Shown here: positions 43,201 to 56,796 of the stretch, in pieces
Numbering within the stretch: the stretch's first letter is position 1
How the letters are laid out: each line of letters begins with the position of its first letter
Assembly: GCF_024713975.1 (NCBI RefSeq)
Contig: NC_091111.1
Location: 17,351,501 to 17,415,500, forward strand
Direction: 5' to 3'
DNA length: 64,000 nucleotides
Source of the DNA: Paralichthys olivaceus
Lineage: Eukaryota; Chordata; Actinopteri; Pleuronectiformes; Paralichthyidae
The notes under the pieces: model-generated
Told to the model about the DNA's origin: nothing
What the model saw: the letters and a program-made list of their open reading frames with translations, nothing else
Database searches by the model: none
Made by a program: the position numbers and the translations under genes

Positions 43201-43498
43201 ACCTGTGCAGGCCTGGAGAGGCGCTGCACGCTGCTAGCACGGCGGCTAGCCACACTCGTCCTGCCTGCCACCTTCCAGCTGAAGGGTGCGAGCCCCCCGA
43301 GCTGTGGAACTGGGGCGGGGGACAAATCAGACACAACTGGACACCCGACACCCGCCCTGGTCCCGTCTTACCTATGGTGGAGATGAAGGTTGTGTTGAAG
43401 GCGTCGTCGGAGAAGCGGAACAGCACGCAGGTCTTCCCCACGCCAGAGTCTCCGATCAGGAGCAGCTTGAACAGCAAGTCGTACGTCTTCTTCGCCAT
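33448..43498 (-). CDS. rab10: Rab10 small GTPase
   Basis: Rab GTPase for exocytic and endosomal traffic, including GLUT4 and basolateral cargo, cilia and ER; an LRRK2 substrate (family knowledge). Exons in transcript order: 43372-43498, 38169-38229, 36516-36654, 34948-35037, 33756-33857, 33448-33534; 201 residues (human 200). [19 protein letters not shown] begins at 43498. G1 GDSGVGKT, switch [14 protein letters not shown]3 WDTAGQE, G4 NKCDME and G5 ETSAKA are all present. Thr73 ([11 protein letters not shown]), the LRRK2 site, is conserved. The C-terminus reads GWKSKCCS-stop: the usual double cysteine plus one extra Ser. Head-to-head with kif3c, as in human 2p23.3. Confidence 0.97.
35976..35988. 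repeat. C13 run in rab10 intron 3
   Basis: Simple homopolymer. The other introns of rab10 (33858-34947, 35038-36515, 36655-38168, 38230-43371) contain no recognised genes. Confidence 0.9.
37208..37239. repeat. (CAA)n microsatellite
   Basis: About ten perfect CAA units in rab10 intron 2. Confidence 0.95.
37638..37731. repeat. GAAA/GA purine tract
   Basis: About 90 bp with purines on one strand in rab10 intron 2. Such mirror-like purine tracts can form triplex DNA. Confidence 0.9.
39961..39981. repeat. G21 homopolymer
   Basis: The longest mononucleotide G run in the window, in rab10 intron 1; a G7 run lies 60 bp upstream. Length is likely variable and assembly-sensitive. Confidence 0.9.
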
Positions 43499-44270
43499 TG
43501 AGAAGCAGCGTGTGTTCACCCAGGTAGATACCACACAAAAAAAACAAAAACAAAAAAACCCCCAACAAAACAGAAAATGGCAACCTAACACGCCCGTGTG
43601 GAGTCTAACGCCAGCTCCTTCTCTCCAAAGCGACCGGCCGCCCCGCTCCTCTGGACCGATAACACCGAACAATCTGGGATTTGTTGATTAGCTCGGCGAG
43701 CTAGTTGGCTAATACACCAGCAAAGAAATACCGTGTCCGAGATGTTCGAGTCCCCGAGGCCGGATTGTTGCCCCCTTCTTATAGCATGAGAACAGAAAGC
43801 AAAAAAAAAAACCCAGCACTCCTCCCGTGTGATTCCTCTTTTCCACTCTTTCTTTGCTCCCACACAGTCGGGACAAAATGGCTCCTCTCTCTCTCTCACT
43901 CGCTCGCGCTGTCTCTCTACCCTCTTTCTTCAAACTAACGGCGAGCTAATTCAAATTCTCGGCACACTCCGTCATTCCAGCCGCCGCAGGCTCGACCGTG
44001 GGGGGGGCGGGGGGCGCTTCAGATTCTCGCCGGGGAAAAGTTTTCTCTGTTTCGCCGCCGGTGCGAAACGATCTCGGCCTTTTTTCTTTCCCTTTTTTCA
44101 CTTCCTCCGGAGAGATGAGGCCCGACACACTGAGACGACCGCCGCCGCCTTCGAATGGAGCCACCGCGGCGACACCCTGCAACCACAGCCGCGCCTCTCT
44201 CCCCGCCCCTTCTGTCAAACTCCACTCCTCCGATTGGTGAACGCTGCCATCCATCACTCGTCCGCCCCGA
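42970..44270 (-). promoter_or_regulatory. rab10: rab10 CpG-rich promoter and first-exon region
   Basis: CpG-dense around the rab10 start codon. GCTAGC occurs at 42980-42985, 43185-43190, 43233-43238 and 43245-43250; GCTAAC at 43197-43202; more TTAGC/GCTAG variants at 42986-43003 and 43687-43712. A pyrimidine/CTCTC stretch at 43885-43930 may mark the upstream leader. The exact start is unknown. Confidence 0.5.
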
Positions 44271-44810
44271 TGTGATTGGCTCCCGATGGTTTAAAAAAAA
44301 AAAAGGGTAGGCGTGTCTTATATTGACAGAAATGCGACTGAGTGCGCAGCGCTGACATTTGGGCTCAAATCTGAAATTCTTCAAAACATGTCATAAATTT
44401 ACTTTATTAAATTTTATCTTTATCATATTTTTGAATGTTTCGTCATTTTGGGGAAAACGCGGTGATTAGGTTTTCTTGAAAAAAAATTAAAAAAGAATAA
44501 TAATAATAATAAAATTTGATATCGTTTTTGGCAAATATAGCAATAAAACACCCTGTTTTATATATATTTTTTTTCATGAAAGACGTTGAACAATATGTAA
44601 ACGTAATGTCCAAATCATCCAACGAAAAGGCTGTTAAAACTTTAAAACATCTTAAATTCCACAGGATATTTATATGATTTATATTGTACAACGCCCCAGG
44701 CTTGTATATATGTTTGTATGATACTGTTTGTTATCGTATGCAACCCCGTGTGCACTTGTTCCTTGTTCTGTGGCTCTTTTAAAATAGAAAATAAATGTGT
44801 GGTTTGATCC

Positions 44811-44822
44811 AACATGGCGGCC
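44811..44822 (+). promoter_or_regulatory. YY1-like motif
   Basis: AACATGGCGGCC matches the AANATGGCGGC consensus of YY1, usually found within tens of bases of a transcription start. No annotated gene starts here, so its role is open. Confidence 0.35.
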
Positions 44823-45016
44823 AGTTTCATGCGGATCTCTTGCAGCCGGGGCGTGTGATGCGGTGACTGTCCCAGCTGTGACTCAGGCAAAGTGATGTCA
44901 TATAAAAAAAAAAGTACTTCTGTGCTTGCAACGGGCGTTTCCCACATCCTCCACTTCATGAAGTGCACACACATGTATCCTGTCTTTTTAGTGAGAGAGA
45001 GCGAGAGAATGCATCA

Positions 45017-45082
45017 GTGTGTGTGTGTGTGTGTTTGTGTGTGTGTTTGTGTGTGTGTGTGTATGTGTGTGTGTGTGTGTGT
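45017..45082. repeat. (GT)n microsatellite
   Basis: Interrupted GT array in the rab10-kif3c spacer. Confidence 0.95.
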
Positions 45083-48000
45083 TACTCTCTCCCTCTTCCG
45101 CCTGTCAGAGTAGTTGGACTCTCAGACACTCCCTAGGAATGCTGAGCATGCTCTGCTTCTTCTGCACTGCCAAGTACAGACTTGAAACAAACCAAAGGAA
45201 GAAACACTATAGAAAGTAAGACAGAGAGAAAGTCATGAAAAAGCTGAGGGGAGGATTAATGAACATTAATAAATCAGAGTAGTGGAATAAAATACTTGAC
45301 CTTTTGCACCAGGTTGAACGAAAAACTCCCCCGTGACCCTTGACCTCCACAAATCCCAGATTTATCACATCATTTATTGCACAAATGAAATTCTATCATT
45401 ACTGAAAGTTACTCCTCAATTCGTTTGTCATCACTTTCCCTTCATCTCTATCAGACTTTTTCTTATGTATGAATACTTTAATCATTGACACACTTGTCTG
45501 AAATGTAATAAATATATAAAGTTTGTATACCATGTGTACACATAGAGTTAAAGGGAGGGCAAACAAGAGGCAGACATCTACAACAGATGGTTAAGAGGCA
45601 GAGTTAGTTAAACGAAGCTAACTTAATGTCAAAGTGCAGGTTACATTTTATTTGAGGTCGTGTTCTAGTCGTGAGGCCTCTTCCTCAGTTATAAGAATCT
45701 TTGTTACACTAGAGAATCATGTCTTAATGCAGAAATCTTCCCACATTCCTGAATTTGGCTGCATGGGGCCCCAGGGTTCGTCTCACACGCTCACAAACAG
45801 CCAGCGACTCAAATTTCTGCACCGTTCTGGCAGTGACAGTTAAAAAGACTTTTAAGAGAAACCCTCTGCTGACACACGTACCTGCTCGACAAGTTAACCA
45901 CATGACCTTTGGGGTTTTATCTGATATTTTTGGGGGCATTTTCTTTGCTTGAAACAACAACAGATGGTTCAGAGGTGACAGGAAGTAAAGGACCAGAGGG
46001 AGGGGGGATAACTCAGCAACAGTATGGTATGCATGTTGATCACGAGGCCACCAGGAAGCACCAACCTAATGTTTAACCTGAAAATTATACTTTCCCCAAC
46101 AGCTCAACATATTTTTATTCTTTAGCTGAAACAGGAAGTCATTCAAATAACTTCTGAGCAGAAATGATTTCAGCTTCTTAATTTGGAGGATTATTTACAT
46201 TGTTGTTTAAATGATTGATTTAGATTTAAGGTGATTAAGGTTTTAAATTGAAGGTGGCTATAAAAAAAATAAGTAAATCATTTTAATGACATTGTCTTAT
46301 GCATTAAAAGTGTATAATGGTCATCTTTCAAACATCAAACATTATATAGTTCAAATAATACACAGAATAACCAAGGAAATGATCTGCACATAATGATAAT
46401 GAAAATAATTAATTGTCCACATAAAAGAACATTGGGTCTCAGCTAAAATAAAAAATTTCAATAATTCAAAATAATTAAATTAATATAAAAACTAATTTCT
46501 ATTTCCCTTCTCTTGAACACAAGAAAGTTAAATACCTGATATCCTAAATTAGATTACTATCCTACTGCAACTTTCTTTTCTTCAGCTGTTTAGCTTTTTA
46601 TTTCATATGAGTCATTCATTTTGTTTTGACTGTTGGATATTCCTGACATCCTATTTTAGCTCTCAGGCTCGCACACATTTGAAAGGTTCGCTTTGTGACT
46701 GTAACTTTCCTGAGAATGAGCCATTCAAGGTGACCACAGGAGAATCTGAGCTAAGGGGATTTCTAAGATAATTTTCTGGCTCCTCTCCAAGAAACATCAA
46801 CACACACACTGCATGAGCCAACAATGACTAAATGCACTAAAGGTGAAGCAGTGTGTGTCTGCAGCTCTAGGAACTATGTCATTTGTTAAATTCCCAGTGT
46901 GGCTGTGTCTTCCCCCTTTGTGTCCACGAGGCCTCTGCACCAGCACTGATCCATCAATTAACACTGAGGGTTTAAAATGGGAAGTCATAGTTATATGGAA
47001 ATATATTCGCTGTTCGAATCACCACCTCTCCTCCCACAGTGGAACCTCCGTCATTACAGCCGGAACCAGTTTCCTCTGCTCTTCTCTTCAATCTCCTCAA
47101 CTCCTGTGGTGACATCCAGCTGCAGGTCAGGGGTGTGTTCCATAGTTATTCCGCCAGGTGGCGCTGTTGTGTCGTTAATTGAATGAGAGTAAGAGCTAAA
47201 TAAGTCGTGCAATTATTCTTTTTGCATTGTCCTCAATCTGTGCTGGTTTGGGGAGCACAGTTAAGATGTGATGCGAAACCATCTTGGATTTCTTACTGAT
47301 GAAAATGCTTTGTACTCAAATCAAATCTCTGACATATATTCAGGACAAGTATCTTATTAAGTGGATGTAAATTGCCTTTTAATATTTCTTTAATTGTTTT
47401 AATTGTTTTGTAATTATCACTGATTGACCAGGACATAGTTTTTCTTCCCTTCCTCCAGCAGCAACTCTTTGTAGAGAAATGAAACTGAAGACAAATCCAG
47501 ATCCAATATGATAAGTATAACTCAAACAGAGCAACGAGAAATAAATCAAACAGAAAACAAATTAGAATCAGACTAACACAATGTTCCTAAAGAGAGAAAG
47601 TCACAGTAAGATCAGCTGATTTTAAAAATATGTTTTTATTATTTATCTGAAATCAGAGCTTCTGTGCTCCACAGTTTTCTATTTTAAGGCTGACACACCC
47701 TGGGCAGGTTTCTTCTCCATTTTTGTTTAGTGTGAAAAAGTGTTTAAAAATGATGCTATAAAATATCAGAGACATATTTCTTGAAAGTTCATTTTTAAAG
47801 CCTCACAGCTTTTATGTCCAGAATATCTAAACTAACTCTTGTCTCTGAATAATTAGCAGAATTGACCTTTACTCAGGATTATTTAAATTGTTGTAGAGAC
47901 CCCCAGACTTTAGATATTTAACTATGTCAAATGTAAAAAGTAATGAACAAGACATGTTGATGATTAGATTTAAATTGAGTCAGTGGAAAATGGTTTTAAA

Positions 48001-48102
48001 CACTTATGCAATAATCAAATAGCAGCAATTAACTTGTCATTTTACACATGAGAAAAAACTTCATTTCCCATGATCCTTTGTTCTGGGGTGTGGTGATTGA
48101 AT

Positions 48103-48234
<132 letters not shown>

Positions 48235-48736
48235 GCTCCGCACAGGACCCAAGAGATCCGCAAATCCACCGCCGAGCATCAGTGAGCGGCGGACGGGAGG
48301 ATGAGGACGTGGACGTCGGTGTGCGGCGGATCTACCGGCGGATTGAAAACCAGGACGACGTGACTGAGAGATCCGGATTGTGTGTTTTCATCTGGAGCCG
48401 GGACTCGAACCGCGATGGAGCATCGGTGCAGAGCGTGAGAGCCGCTGATCGTCTGTGTTCAGGCGAATGTTTCAGACAATAAGCAAAAGAAAATTAGCCA
48501 TTTAGAAACCGTGGCATCCCTTCATCTGCGCTGGGGATTGCGTTGTTGTGCTTTGTCGCTGTTTTCCTCTCTGGTGTGATGAAGGAGCCACAGTGAATTT
48601 GTTATTAATGATTCAGGAATCAATGGTTACACAAGTCACGCGCAGACAGAAGCACATCCGGGCCAATTAAAGGCTTCAGTCAGTCTGTTTTCTTTTCTTC
48701 TTCTCGTTTTTTTGTTCAAATAAGCGGAGGGCAGTC
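48235..48736 (+). promoter_or_regulatory. kif3c: kif3c 5' leader/promoter region
   Basis: CpG-rich at 48235-48420, then AT-richer up to the start codon. It probably contains the transcription start and 5' UTR; no splice site is needed. Unlike the other CpG promoters here, it has no GCTAGC cluster. Confidence 0.45.
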
Positions 48737-50247
48737 ATGTCAAAAAACAAGAGCAGCGAGTCAGTGAAGGTGGTGGTTCGATGCCGCCCTTTGAACCGGA
48801 AAGAGGAGTCCAATGGGCCTGCAGGGGGCATTGTGCAGATGGACCTGGGTCTTGGACAGGTGATCCTCAGAAACCCTCGAGCACCAGCCAGCGAGCCCCA
48901 GAAAACCTTCACGTTCGATGCTGTTTATGATGCGAGCTCCAAACAGCGAGACCTGTACGATGAGAGCGTGAGGCCCCTGATTGACTCGGTGCTTGAGGGG
49001 TTCAATGGCACCATATTTGCGTACGGGCAAACCGGAACTGGAAAGACATACACTATGCAGGGGGCATGGTTGGACCCAGAGAAACGGGGGGTGATCCCAA
49101 ACGCCTTTGACCACATCTTCACACACATCTCTCGCTCGCAGTCCGACAAGCAGTACCTGGTGCGGGCATCCTACCTCGAGATCTACCGTGAGGAGGTTCG
49201 GGATCTCCTTGACCCCAACCATGCCAACGCCAGAGCCCTGGAGCTCAGAGAGAGTCCAGAAACTGGAGTGTATGTCCGGGATCTCACATCGTGTGTTTGC
49301 AAGAGCATCAAGGAGATCGAGGAGGTGATGAATGTGGGCAACCAGGCGAGGGCGGTTGCGGCAACAGACATGAACGAGCACTCGTCCAGGTCCCATGCTT
49401 TGTTCTTGATCACGGTGGAGTGCAGCCAGCCTGGACCAGATGGGAGGAAACACATTCGAGTTGGTCGCCTCAACCTGGTGGATCTGGCTGGCAGCGAGCG
49501 CCAAGCCAAGACTGGCGTCCAGGGTGAGCGCCTGAAAGAAGCCGCCAAGATCAACCTTTCCCTATCGGCACTGGGGAATGTGATCTCAGCACTAGCAGAT
49601 GGACGCAGCGGCCATGTGCCTTACCGGGACTCCAAGCTGACCAGGCTGTTGCAAGACTCTCTAGGTGGGAATGCAAAGACGGTCATGGTGGCCACCTTAG
49701 GCCCAGCCCCCCAGCACTACGACGAAACCCTCACCACCCTCCGCTACGCCAACCGAGCCAAGAACATCCAGAACCAGCCAAGGGTCAACGAGGACCCCAA
49801 AGACGCTCTACTGCGCGAGTTCCAGATGGAGATCGCTCGCCTCCGGGCCCAGCTCAACCACAGGAAGTGGAGGAGCCAGCAGAAGAAGGAGCATGTGGAG
49901 GGTGAGGGCTGGGAGAGGGACGGGGATGAGGAGACGGATGGCGAGGACGAGGATTTGGAGGTGGAGAAGGACGCAGAGGAATATGTGAAGCTGGAGGAGC
50001 AGCGGTTGGAGAGGGAGAAGGAGGCCATCAGAGATGATCGATTCATGTTGGCCGAGGAGAAGCAGAAGCTGCTGGGAGAGAAGGAGAGGATGATGGGGGA
50101 TCTGAGGAAGGAGCAGGAAGCCACCGAGCAGCTGACAGCCAAGTACAAGGTGAGAGGTCAAACCTGAGACCAGTCACAGGTTGTTTTTATCCTTTCTGTC
50201 TTTGTCCCCTCCCTCCTTCATGATTCATGAATTATCCAACACACAAG

Positions 50248-50303
<56 letters not shown>

Positions 50304-53300
50304 GTGTAATTAGACATGAAGCTCCCAGGGTTACTTTTCATAATGTCACCTAATAACAGATCATCAGATTATCACACATGATAATCCTGTGGACCACATG
50401 TCCTTAATCTGACTCCTTTGACTAAGTACATTGTGTGTGTGTGTGTTTGTGTGTGTGAGTGTGTGTGTGTGTGTTTATCCTGATTGTGAACTTTTGGGGC
50501 AGATAGTCGAGCGTCTCTGTGCTTCTTGGAATAAAATCTCCTACAGTACCATACGCACAGCCACTGGTGGTTCCAGTGTGAGTCCTTGTCCCTGCTGTCC
50601 TTAATCCACGGTGTGCTCAGGTGTCTCACATGTCCAGACAGGAGCTGCGGTCACTGTAGCCTAAAATGTCAGCTCTCCCTTCAAACACGCCGACACTGCC
50701 GCCGATCAGAGAGTCTGAGTCTGACCTGCATTCATTACTTGCTCTGATTCATATCCAGTCAATAAGTCAGCCGTGCAGAATGACTGCAGTCTATATAAAA
50801 CTGTGGCTGTGGCCGGGACTGTCCAACACGAGACGACGTCACAGGATCAGTTTACTGAGCAGCAGCGAGCAGCCTCGGGGAGATTTTATTTTCAGTGTCA
50901 CTTCTGCAGGAACAATAGAAAGTGACAAGCTGACTCGTTGTACTTTTTCATTTTGTGACGTTCTGAGTAGTTTAAAAGCATTACAGTCTTTTACTGTCCC
51001 TGTTTTGGTTTTATTCACTTTACCCTGAACCCACCACCGCGTTTTAACATCTCCCAGAGCAGCGGCGTGGGTGTGATGCATTCAGGTGTGAGTGAAAATC
51101 AGTGTGTGTAGGTGGAGAAGAGCGAAAGAGTCCTGGAATAACACAGAGATTTTACAGTTTGTGTCAAAACACAAAATGTGCTGTGACTGAATTACATTCT
51201 GATCAGGATCAGTGTCATGATACTGAGAGAAATATTATTTCTGATGAAACATCACCTATTAAAGAATTTAATTAATGTTAAATGTAAGCAACTTAATTTG
51301 TTATAACACACTTACATTTTTTTCCACCAGCGTTTAAATGTTAGAGAGGTTTGATGTGTATTCAGAACAAACTCAGCTCACAATTAAAAAAAACGAAAAA
51401 GGTCAAAACTCCCTCAAACTGGCCGAACTAAAAGTGACAGAGTGCTCATGCTGCACTTGTTTCCAGCTCCTCTCTTTAAAAGCAGCGTAAGCACATGCTC
51501 GTTGTTGCCTCGTCTGTAGGATGCGGCTCATTGTCTTTGTGAGTGAAGGTACGAGGTCTGGGAAAGTCCCATGGGACGGAGCTGATGAATATCCTGATCC
51601 TCTGCCCTTCAGCCTGAGTGTGAGGCTGCTCGTGTTTCTTCTCCCTGAACTGGGCGGCTGCTGAGTGAGTCTCCTCTTCCACCCCGAGGAGGAAGATGAT
51701 TAAGGAGAAGAGTGTTTCCCGTCTTTGATCCAGCAGTTTCTTGCTGGAAATCTAAGCAGCCTCAAAGTAATGTTTGTGTTGTGAGGAACTGATTCAGCTG
51801 TTTGGTCCAAGACGCTAAAAGTCAAAGGAGACGTATGATGTTATGTCTCCACACCAGAGACAGTGGTCAGAGACATCATGTTTTCATGTTGACCGTCCGT
51901 CCCATTGTTGTGAACGCAGTATCTGAAGAGCACCTTGAGGGAATTTCCTCACATTTGGGACAAACATTAACTTTGACTCAGTGACATTATGTCATTGTGA
52001 TTTCAAAATGTCCGGAACACCTCGAGAGACTGAAACTGCGCTGGTTGTCGGAGGCATACGACCTCAGGGTGGTAATTCTGGTTTGTGTATGTGAAAGGTC
52101 TGCAAAGTTAAAAAGGGAACTCCTCTCCCCCCACGGAAAAAAAACATCATGTGACATAATGGAACCACATTGTCAGGATCCACAGAGTCATTTAAAATAT
52201 AATTTAAAACAAAACTGCATTGAGGAACAAAGACACCCAAAAAAATGTCTGTGAAATTGACCAAAATATAGATAAATAATGTAAATTGTATATAGTCCAT
52301 GGTAATTACTCAACAATAATGAACAGTCAGATGTAGAGGAGGTTTAGCTTCCCTCTGATTGGCTGGTGCTGATATTAACCCACCAACCACAGTGTGCTGC
52401 CTGAGGGGCCATTTTTCTCTCTGGGCTCCCGACCAATCAAAGAGAGGTTTCCAGGCAGAGTCAGGATGGAGAGAGAGAGAGAGAGAAAGAAAGAGGGAGA
52501 GAGAGAGAGGCTGAAAACATCAGCGGAAATTAGCAAAAAAAAAATAACCAATTATAGATAATATCAGAAAGGAAAGCAATTAAATCTGTTCCTCTCTCAT
52601 CTCACACACACACACACACATGTAAGTAGGTCAGAAATGAGCCCTCTGAAGCTGTTTGGTCAGCTGGTGTGTGTGTGCTGTTAGTTAACTGAGGTACAAA
52701 GCTCTGTCTGTGGATCGAACCATAACGTTGCTGCAGCCGTTACGTAGCTGTTCTCGGGCTCCGCCGGACGTGACACCAGCTCAGATTTACAGTCTGGAGT
52801 CCTGTCGGCATCACAGGTCGCGTCATTTCTCTTTCGCTGTTATTTGTGAAGAAACGGTCACAAAATCCAGTTTTGTACATTTTATGTATTTTAGTAGCTG
52901 CTAAATCTGACACGAGTGATTAAACAGCACGTTCAGCCTCACACTTGAGTAATTTTATCTTTAACACTGTGGCATATTCAGCGTCTTTTAACAGTCGTGC
53001 TGTTATGAAACCGGTTTCAGTGCAGAGCTCCTCATAAGGACAGCGTGGACTATTCTTGGATCCACTTTTCTGGGTCAAACCTTCCTCTTTCTCACCGTCT
53101 CTCACATTAGCGATGTCTTTATTTCTGCTCGTCTTGTGTTTACGGTTTCTGGAGCTCCTGAAAGACGACTTTGTGAACGCAACTCTCTATTTCGTTCAGC
53201 ATCTTATTTGCCACAAGGTCCATGAAGCAGCTCCCCTGTAGGTTTCAATGACATTACACAACCTCTGGATTTTCAGTTTTCCAGCTCTGTAAACGCCTCT

Positions 53301-53783
53301 CGCCCAGTTTGACCCACAGTGGAGGTTCTGAGATGTAAATCACATCGGTCAGGCTCGGGTAAATTGCTGAACTTCATTCATCGTTAATTGAGTTGAAAAT
53401 GTGTTGAGAAATGTTAATACAAATTTGGATTTAAGTGGGAACGGGGGAATTGTATTACAGGACAGACGACCCTAATAAACCGAGACTCAGAATAAAAGGT
53501 GGTCGGTGGCAGGACGCCCAGGTGAAGCCTGTGTTGGGAAACACTGGGTTGTTTGGTCGTTTTGTAAAAAGCCTAAAATAGAAGTTGCGTTGTCAGCGAA
53601 CAGAAGAGGGAGAGTTGGCTCGAGGTGCGATGACAGCGAGACAGACGTTTACAGTTTCTACATCTTCTGGTCTTTATACTGTGGAGTTGTTCTTACATCC
53701 TGCCAGCTGAAGTCCGGCCAATCACAGCGCACGTCTAACAACAATGCTCGTTGCCCCATGGGAAAAATTGCCAGTGTTACACA

Positions 53784-53850
<67 letters not shown>

Positions 53851-53975
53851 ACATGTACAAGCATGGCTTTATGAGTAAAATGTCTGTTTCCTGTTTATAT
53901 AGTCGCCTTCCTGTCTAATTAAAGGCGAAAGAAAGCCTGGACATGAGGGAGGTGTGTGTGTGTGTGTGTGTGTGT

Positions 53976-54007
<32 letters not shown>

Positions 54008-54168
54008 ATTTGTGTATTTGTGTGTGTGTGCACGTGTGTGTGTGTGTGTGTGCTGATAAACAGTAAAGAGCTCATCTCTGCTCTCCATCTTTCAGCATGG
54101 AGGACTCCATCACTGAATTATTGATGAATCGAATGTGTGTTTGTGTGTATGTGTGTGTGTGTGTGTGT

Positions 54169-54230
<62 letters not shown>

Positions 54231-55561
54231 TCTCCTCAGTCATGGAATCGGTGGAGGAAGCAGAAACACAACAACACTTAATGCATGTTATGTTTGAGTT
54301 AATGTATTTGCGGTGTTACAAAGAATTTTGCTTTTAATTAAAAATGTATTGAACATGAAATGAATGTGATCGTTGTTGGTTGTTTTTTGGAGTTTTCTTA
54401 AAAACGACACAATCCTTTCATAGAAGAAGACAAACAGAAATATCAGCACATTAAATATGAATGTGTTTATTTTGCAGGGCACAAACTGTAACAAATGTTT
54501 GATTGGATGGGATCGTTAGGATCACGTGAGTCACGGCGTGAACGGGCGTGGAGGGAGGGAAGTCAAATCATCTTGATTGCCCCCTGGTGGCTGGCTGCAG
54601 TGTAGGTCACCTCCAATTTTTCTCCACGATGGTTTCTGTCGTTGTGGTTAGTTCTTCTCACACTGATTGTTTGTTCACGAACAAATCTGCTCTTTGGAAG
54701 GCGTTTTTAAACAATCGGTGTTTTAGCGACATGTGGACGAGCGGCTCAACCACAGAGGAAAACGTTAGTCGAGCTCTCTGTCTCTCCGCCAGACACACGA
54801 GACCTGTCGTCAGATCGTATATTTATAGCCCGCTCACTCGCTCCCAGCAGGCCCCAGCCTCGCCGCGATTGGCTGGCCGGTGCACACGGGCCTGCTCGAT
54901 ACGCTGCGCTTCCCATTATCTTCACTTTCCTGTCAGGAAGGGAGTCAGTCACAGCCAAAACAATTTGAGCACACACTTATGGGCAGATTATACACACACA
55001 CGCACATATATACAAGCCTGGCACTCACACACGGGGCACTCACCTCCTCCAGGAAAAGTGTAATGTGTTTATTAATGCTGTAGTTTCCCTTTTTCGTTGT
55101 CCTCCTAGAAATATTCAAACACTCACCGCACTGGACGTGATGATAGCACATAGAGTAAAGTCAGTTGTAATGATTCTTCATGTGCATTAGAGCTGACGCC
55201 TCGATGGGTTTCCCTCAGATTTGATTCAAATGGTCAGTGGATCTCGAAGATGAACGTTTTTGATTAGTTGTCAATTGGATTTAGATTAAATCAGATTAAC
55301 AGATTCGATTTCAGTGGTCACAGGTAAATTCCATGTGTCCTGAACCTGCCGGAGGTGAACAACTACAGATCACAATGTATAAATAAAGTGAAACACTGTG
55401 CTGTGGCCCTTCGAGCTCTTAAAATGAGATTAGTGTGGATTTTCTTTAATCAGAATCAGAACTGACTCACGGTTAAAGAGCTGCAGTTACAGGAAGGTTT
55501 CTAATGACCTGGTGACGGATTCACATTTACTGTGACCTTAAGAAACCAACAAACATCCTGA

Positions 55562-55599
<38 letters not shown>

Positions 55600-56250
55600 T
55601 GACTCAGATGAAAAGTGAGTCGTCTCTCATGTGATTGTATTGAAGGTCATTTGGGCTCCTCACTGAGTCATCGTCCCTCCTCGTCCTCCTCTTCCTCCTG
55701 TCTTGTCATCTTGTATTTGAATTGATCGGAACATTTTTACCTCTTACTCAGATTTGCGCTGCTTTCATAGACCTGTCTCCAGTCTGTGTTGTTGTTTCTC
55801 AGAAAACTCAGTGACGCAAGAAAATGTATTATTAGTAAAAACCCCGTTGTGAGGAATCTCAGTCGAAGATCAGCAGAAGTCTGGTGATGCAGCAGGAGCA
55901 TAATTGTGAACTTTGAAATAAATCTACGACAGATGAAGAGAATCAGCCTTTTGCACAATCAGAGACCAGATCAGTCGATGCGCTGCGTAACCCGCACCAT
56001 GAATGTTTAATGAGCGCGTTCAATAAAGACACTAAACATTATAAATGTGAGTGTGTTATCAGCTTAAGCACATTGTGTTTGTCTGCTCCTGTGGTTGAGA
56101 TGAAGTTCAGGGATTCACACAGAGGTTTTTATACTGTTTCTAACCAGCCTGTCAAGAGAAAGAGACGTGGGAGGCACGAGAGAGAGAAAATCCATCCATG
56201 ACATGAATCAGCCCTTTAATGAAGATGAAAGAACATGACAAAACACAAAG

Positions 56251-56302
<52 letters not shown>

Positions 56303-56748
56303 GACAGCTATCGAAACAAAGAGGCTTTCTGTAAAGACCTGCTGCAGACGCATCCACTCTGAAGGACTCCACTGTACTCTCTGCATGTGTGTGTCTGTGT
56401 GTGTCTGTGTGTCTGTGTGTGTGTGTGTTACAGCCGATGGTGAACAATCGAGTGGACAGTGTGGTATGTACGTGTAATTGAGAATGTATAGGCTGCACAC
56501 AGTTCACACACATACTGTCTTTGTGCAGAGCGTCCAGAGACTGGAATGTGACCGGTATAAAAAGGCCGTGGACCCTGTTTATCCTCCTCGGGCCCCTTTT
56601 TCTTTTTTTTCCTCTCCTGATTCCGTCCTCCTCCTTTTTACATTTTTCTTCATCTCTGCGTTTCCTTCTGTCTCTTGTTCCTGCTCCTCATCTCTCGTCC
56701 TTTCTGCCCTCGGGACATGAGAACATCCATTGACAGAGAAAGGCACAA

Positions 56749-56796
<48 letters not shown>

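Larger units (their letters stand above)
44280..48100. other. Intergenic rab10-kif3c (head-to-head)
   Basis: AT-rich, about 3.8 kb. I recognise one GT array (45017-45082) and a YY1-type site AACATGGCGGCC at 44811-44822. A minus-strand open frame at 44642-44974 is unexplained. No conserved gene is identified. Confidence 0.5.

Noticed and set aside
48737-50149. Intronless kinesin copy (retrogene)
   Set aside because: The first exon holds the whole motor, as in human KIF3C, and is followed by seven further spliced exons; it is a normal gene.
53780-54230. Regularly spaced repeats reminiscent of a CRISPR array
   Set aside because: Dinucleotide microsatellites in a vertebrate intron; no repeat-spacer structure.
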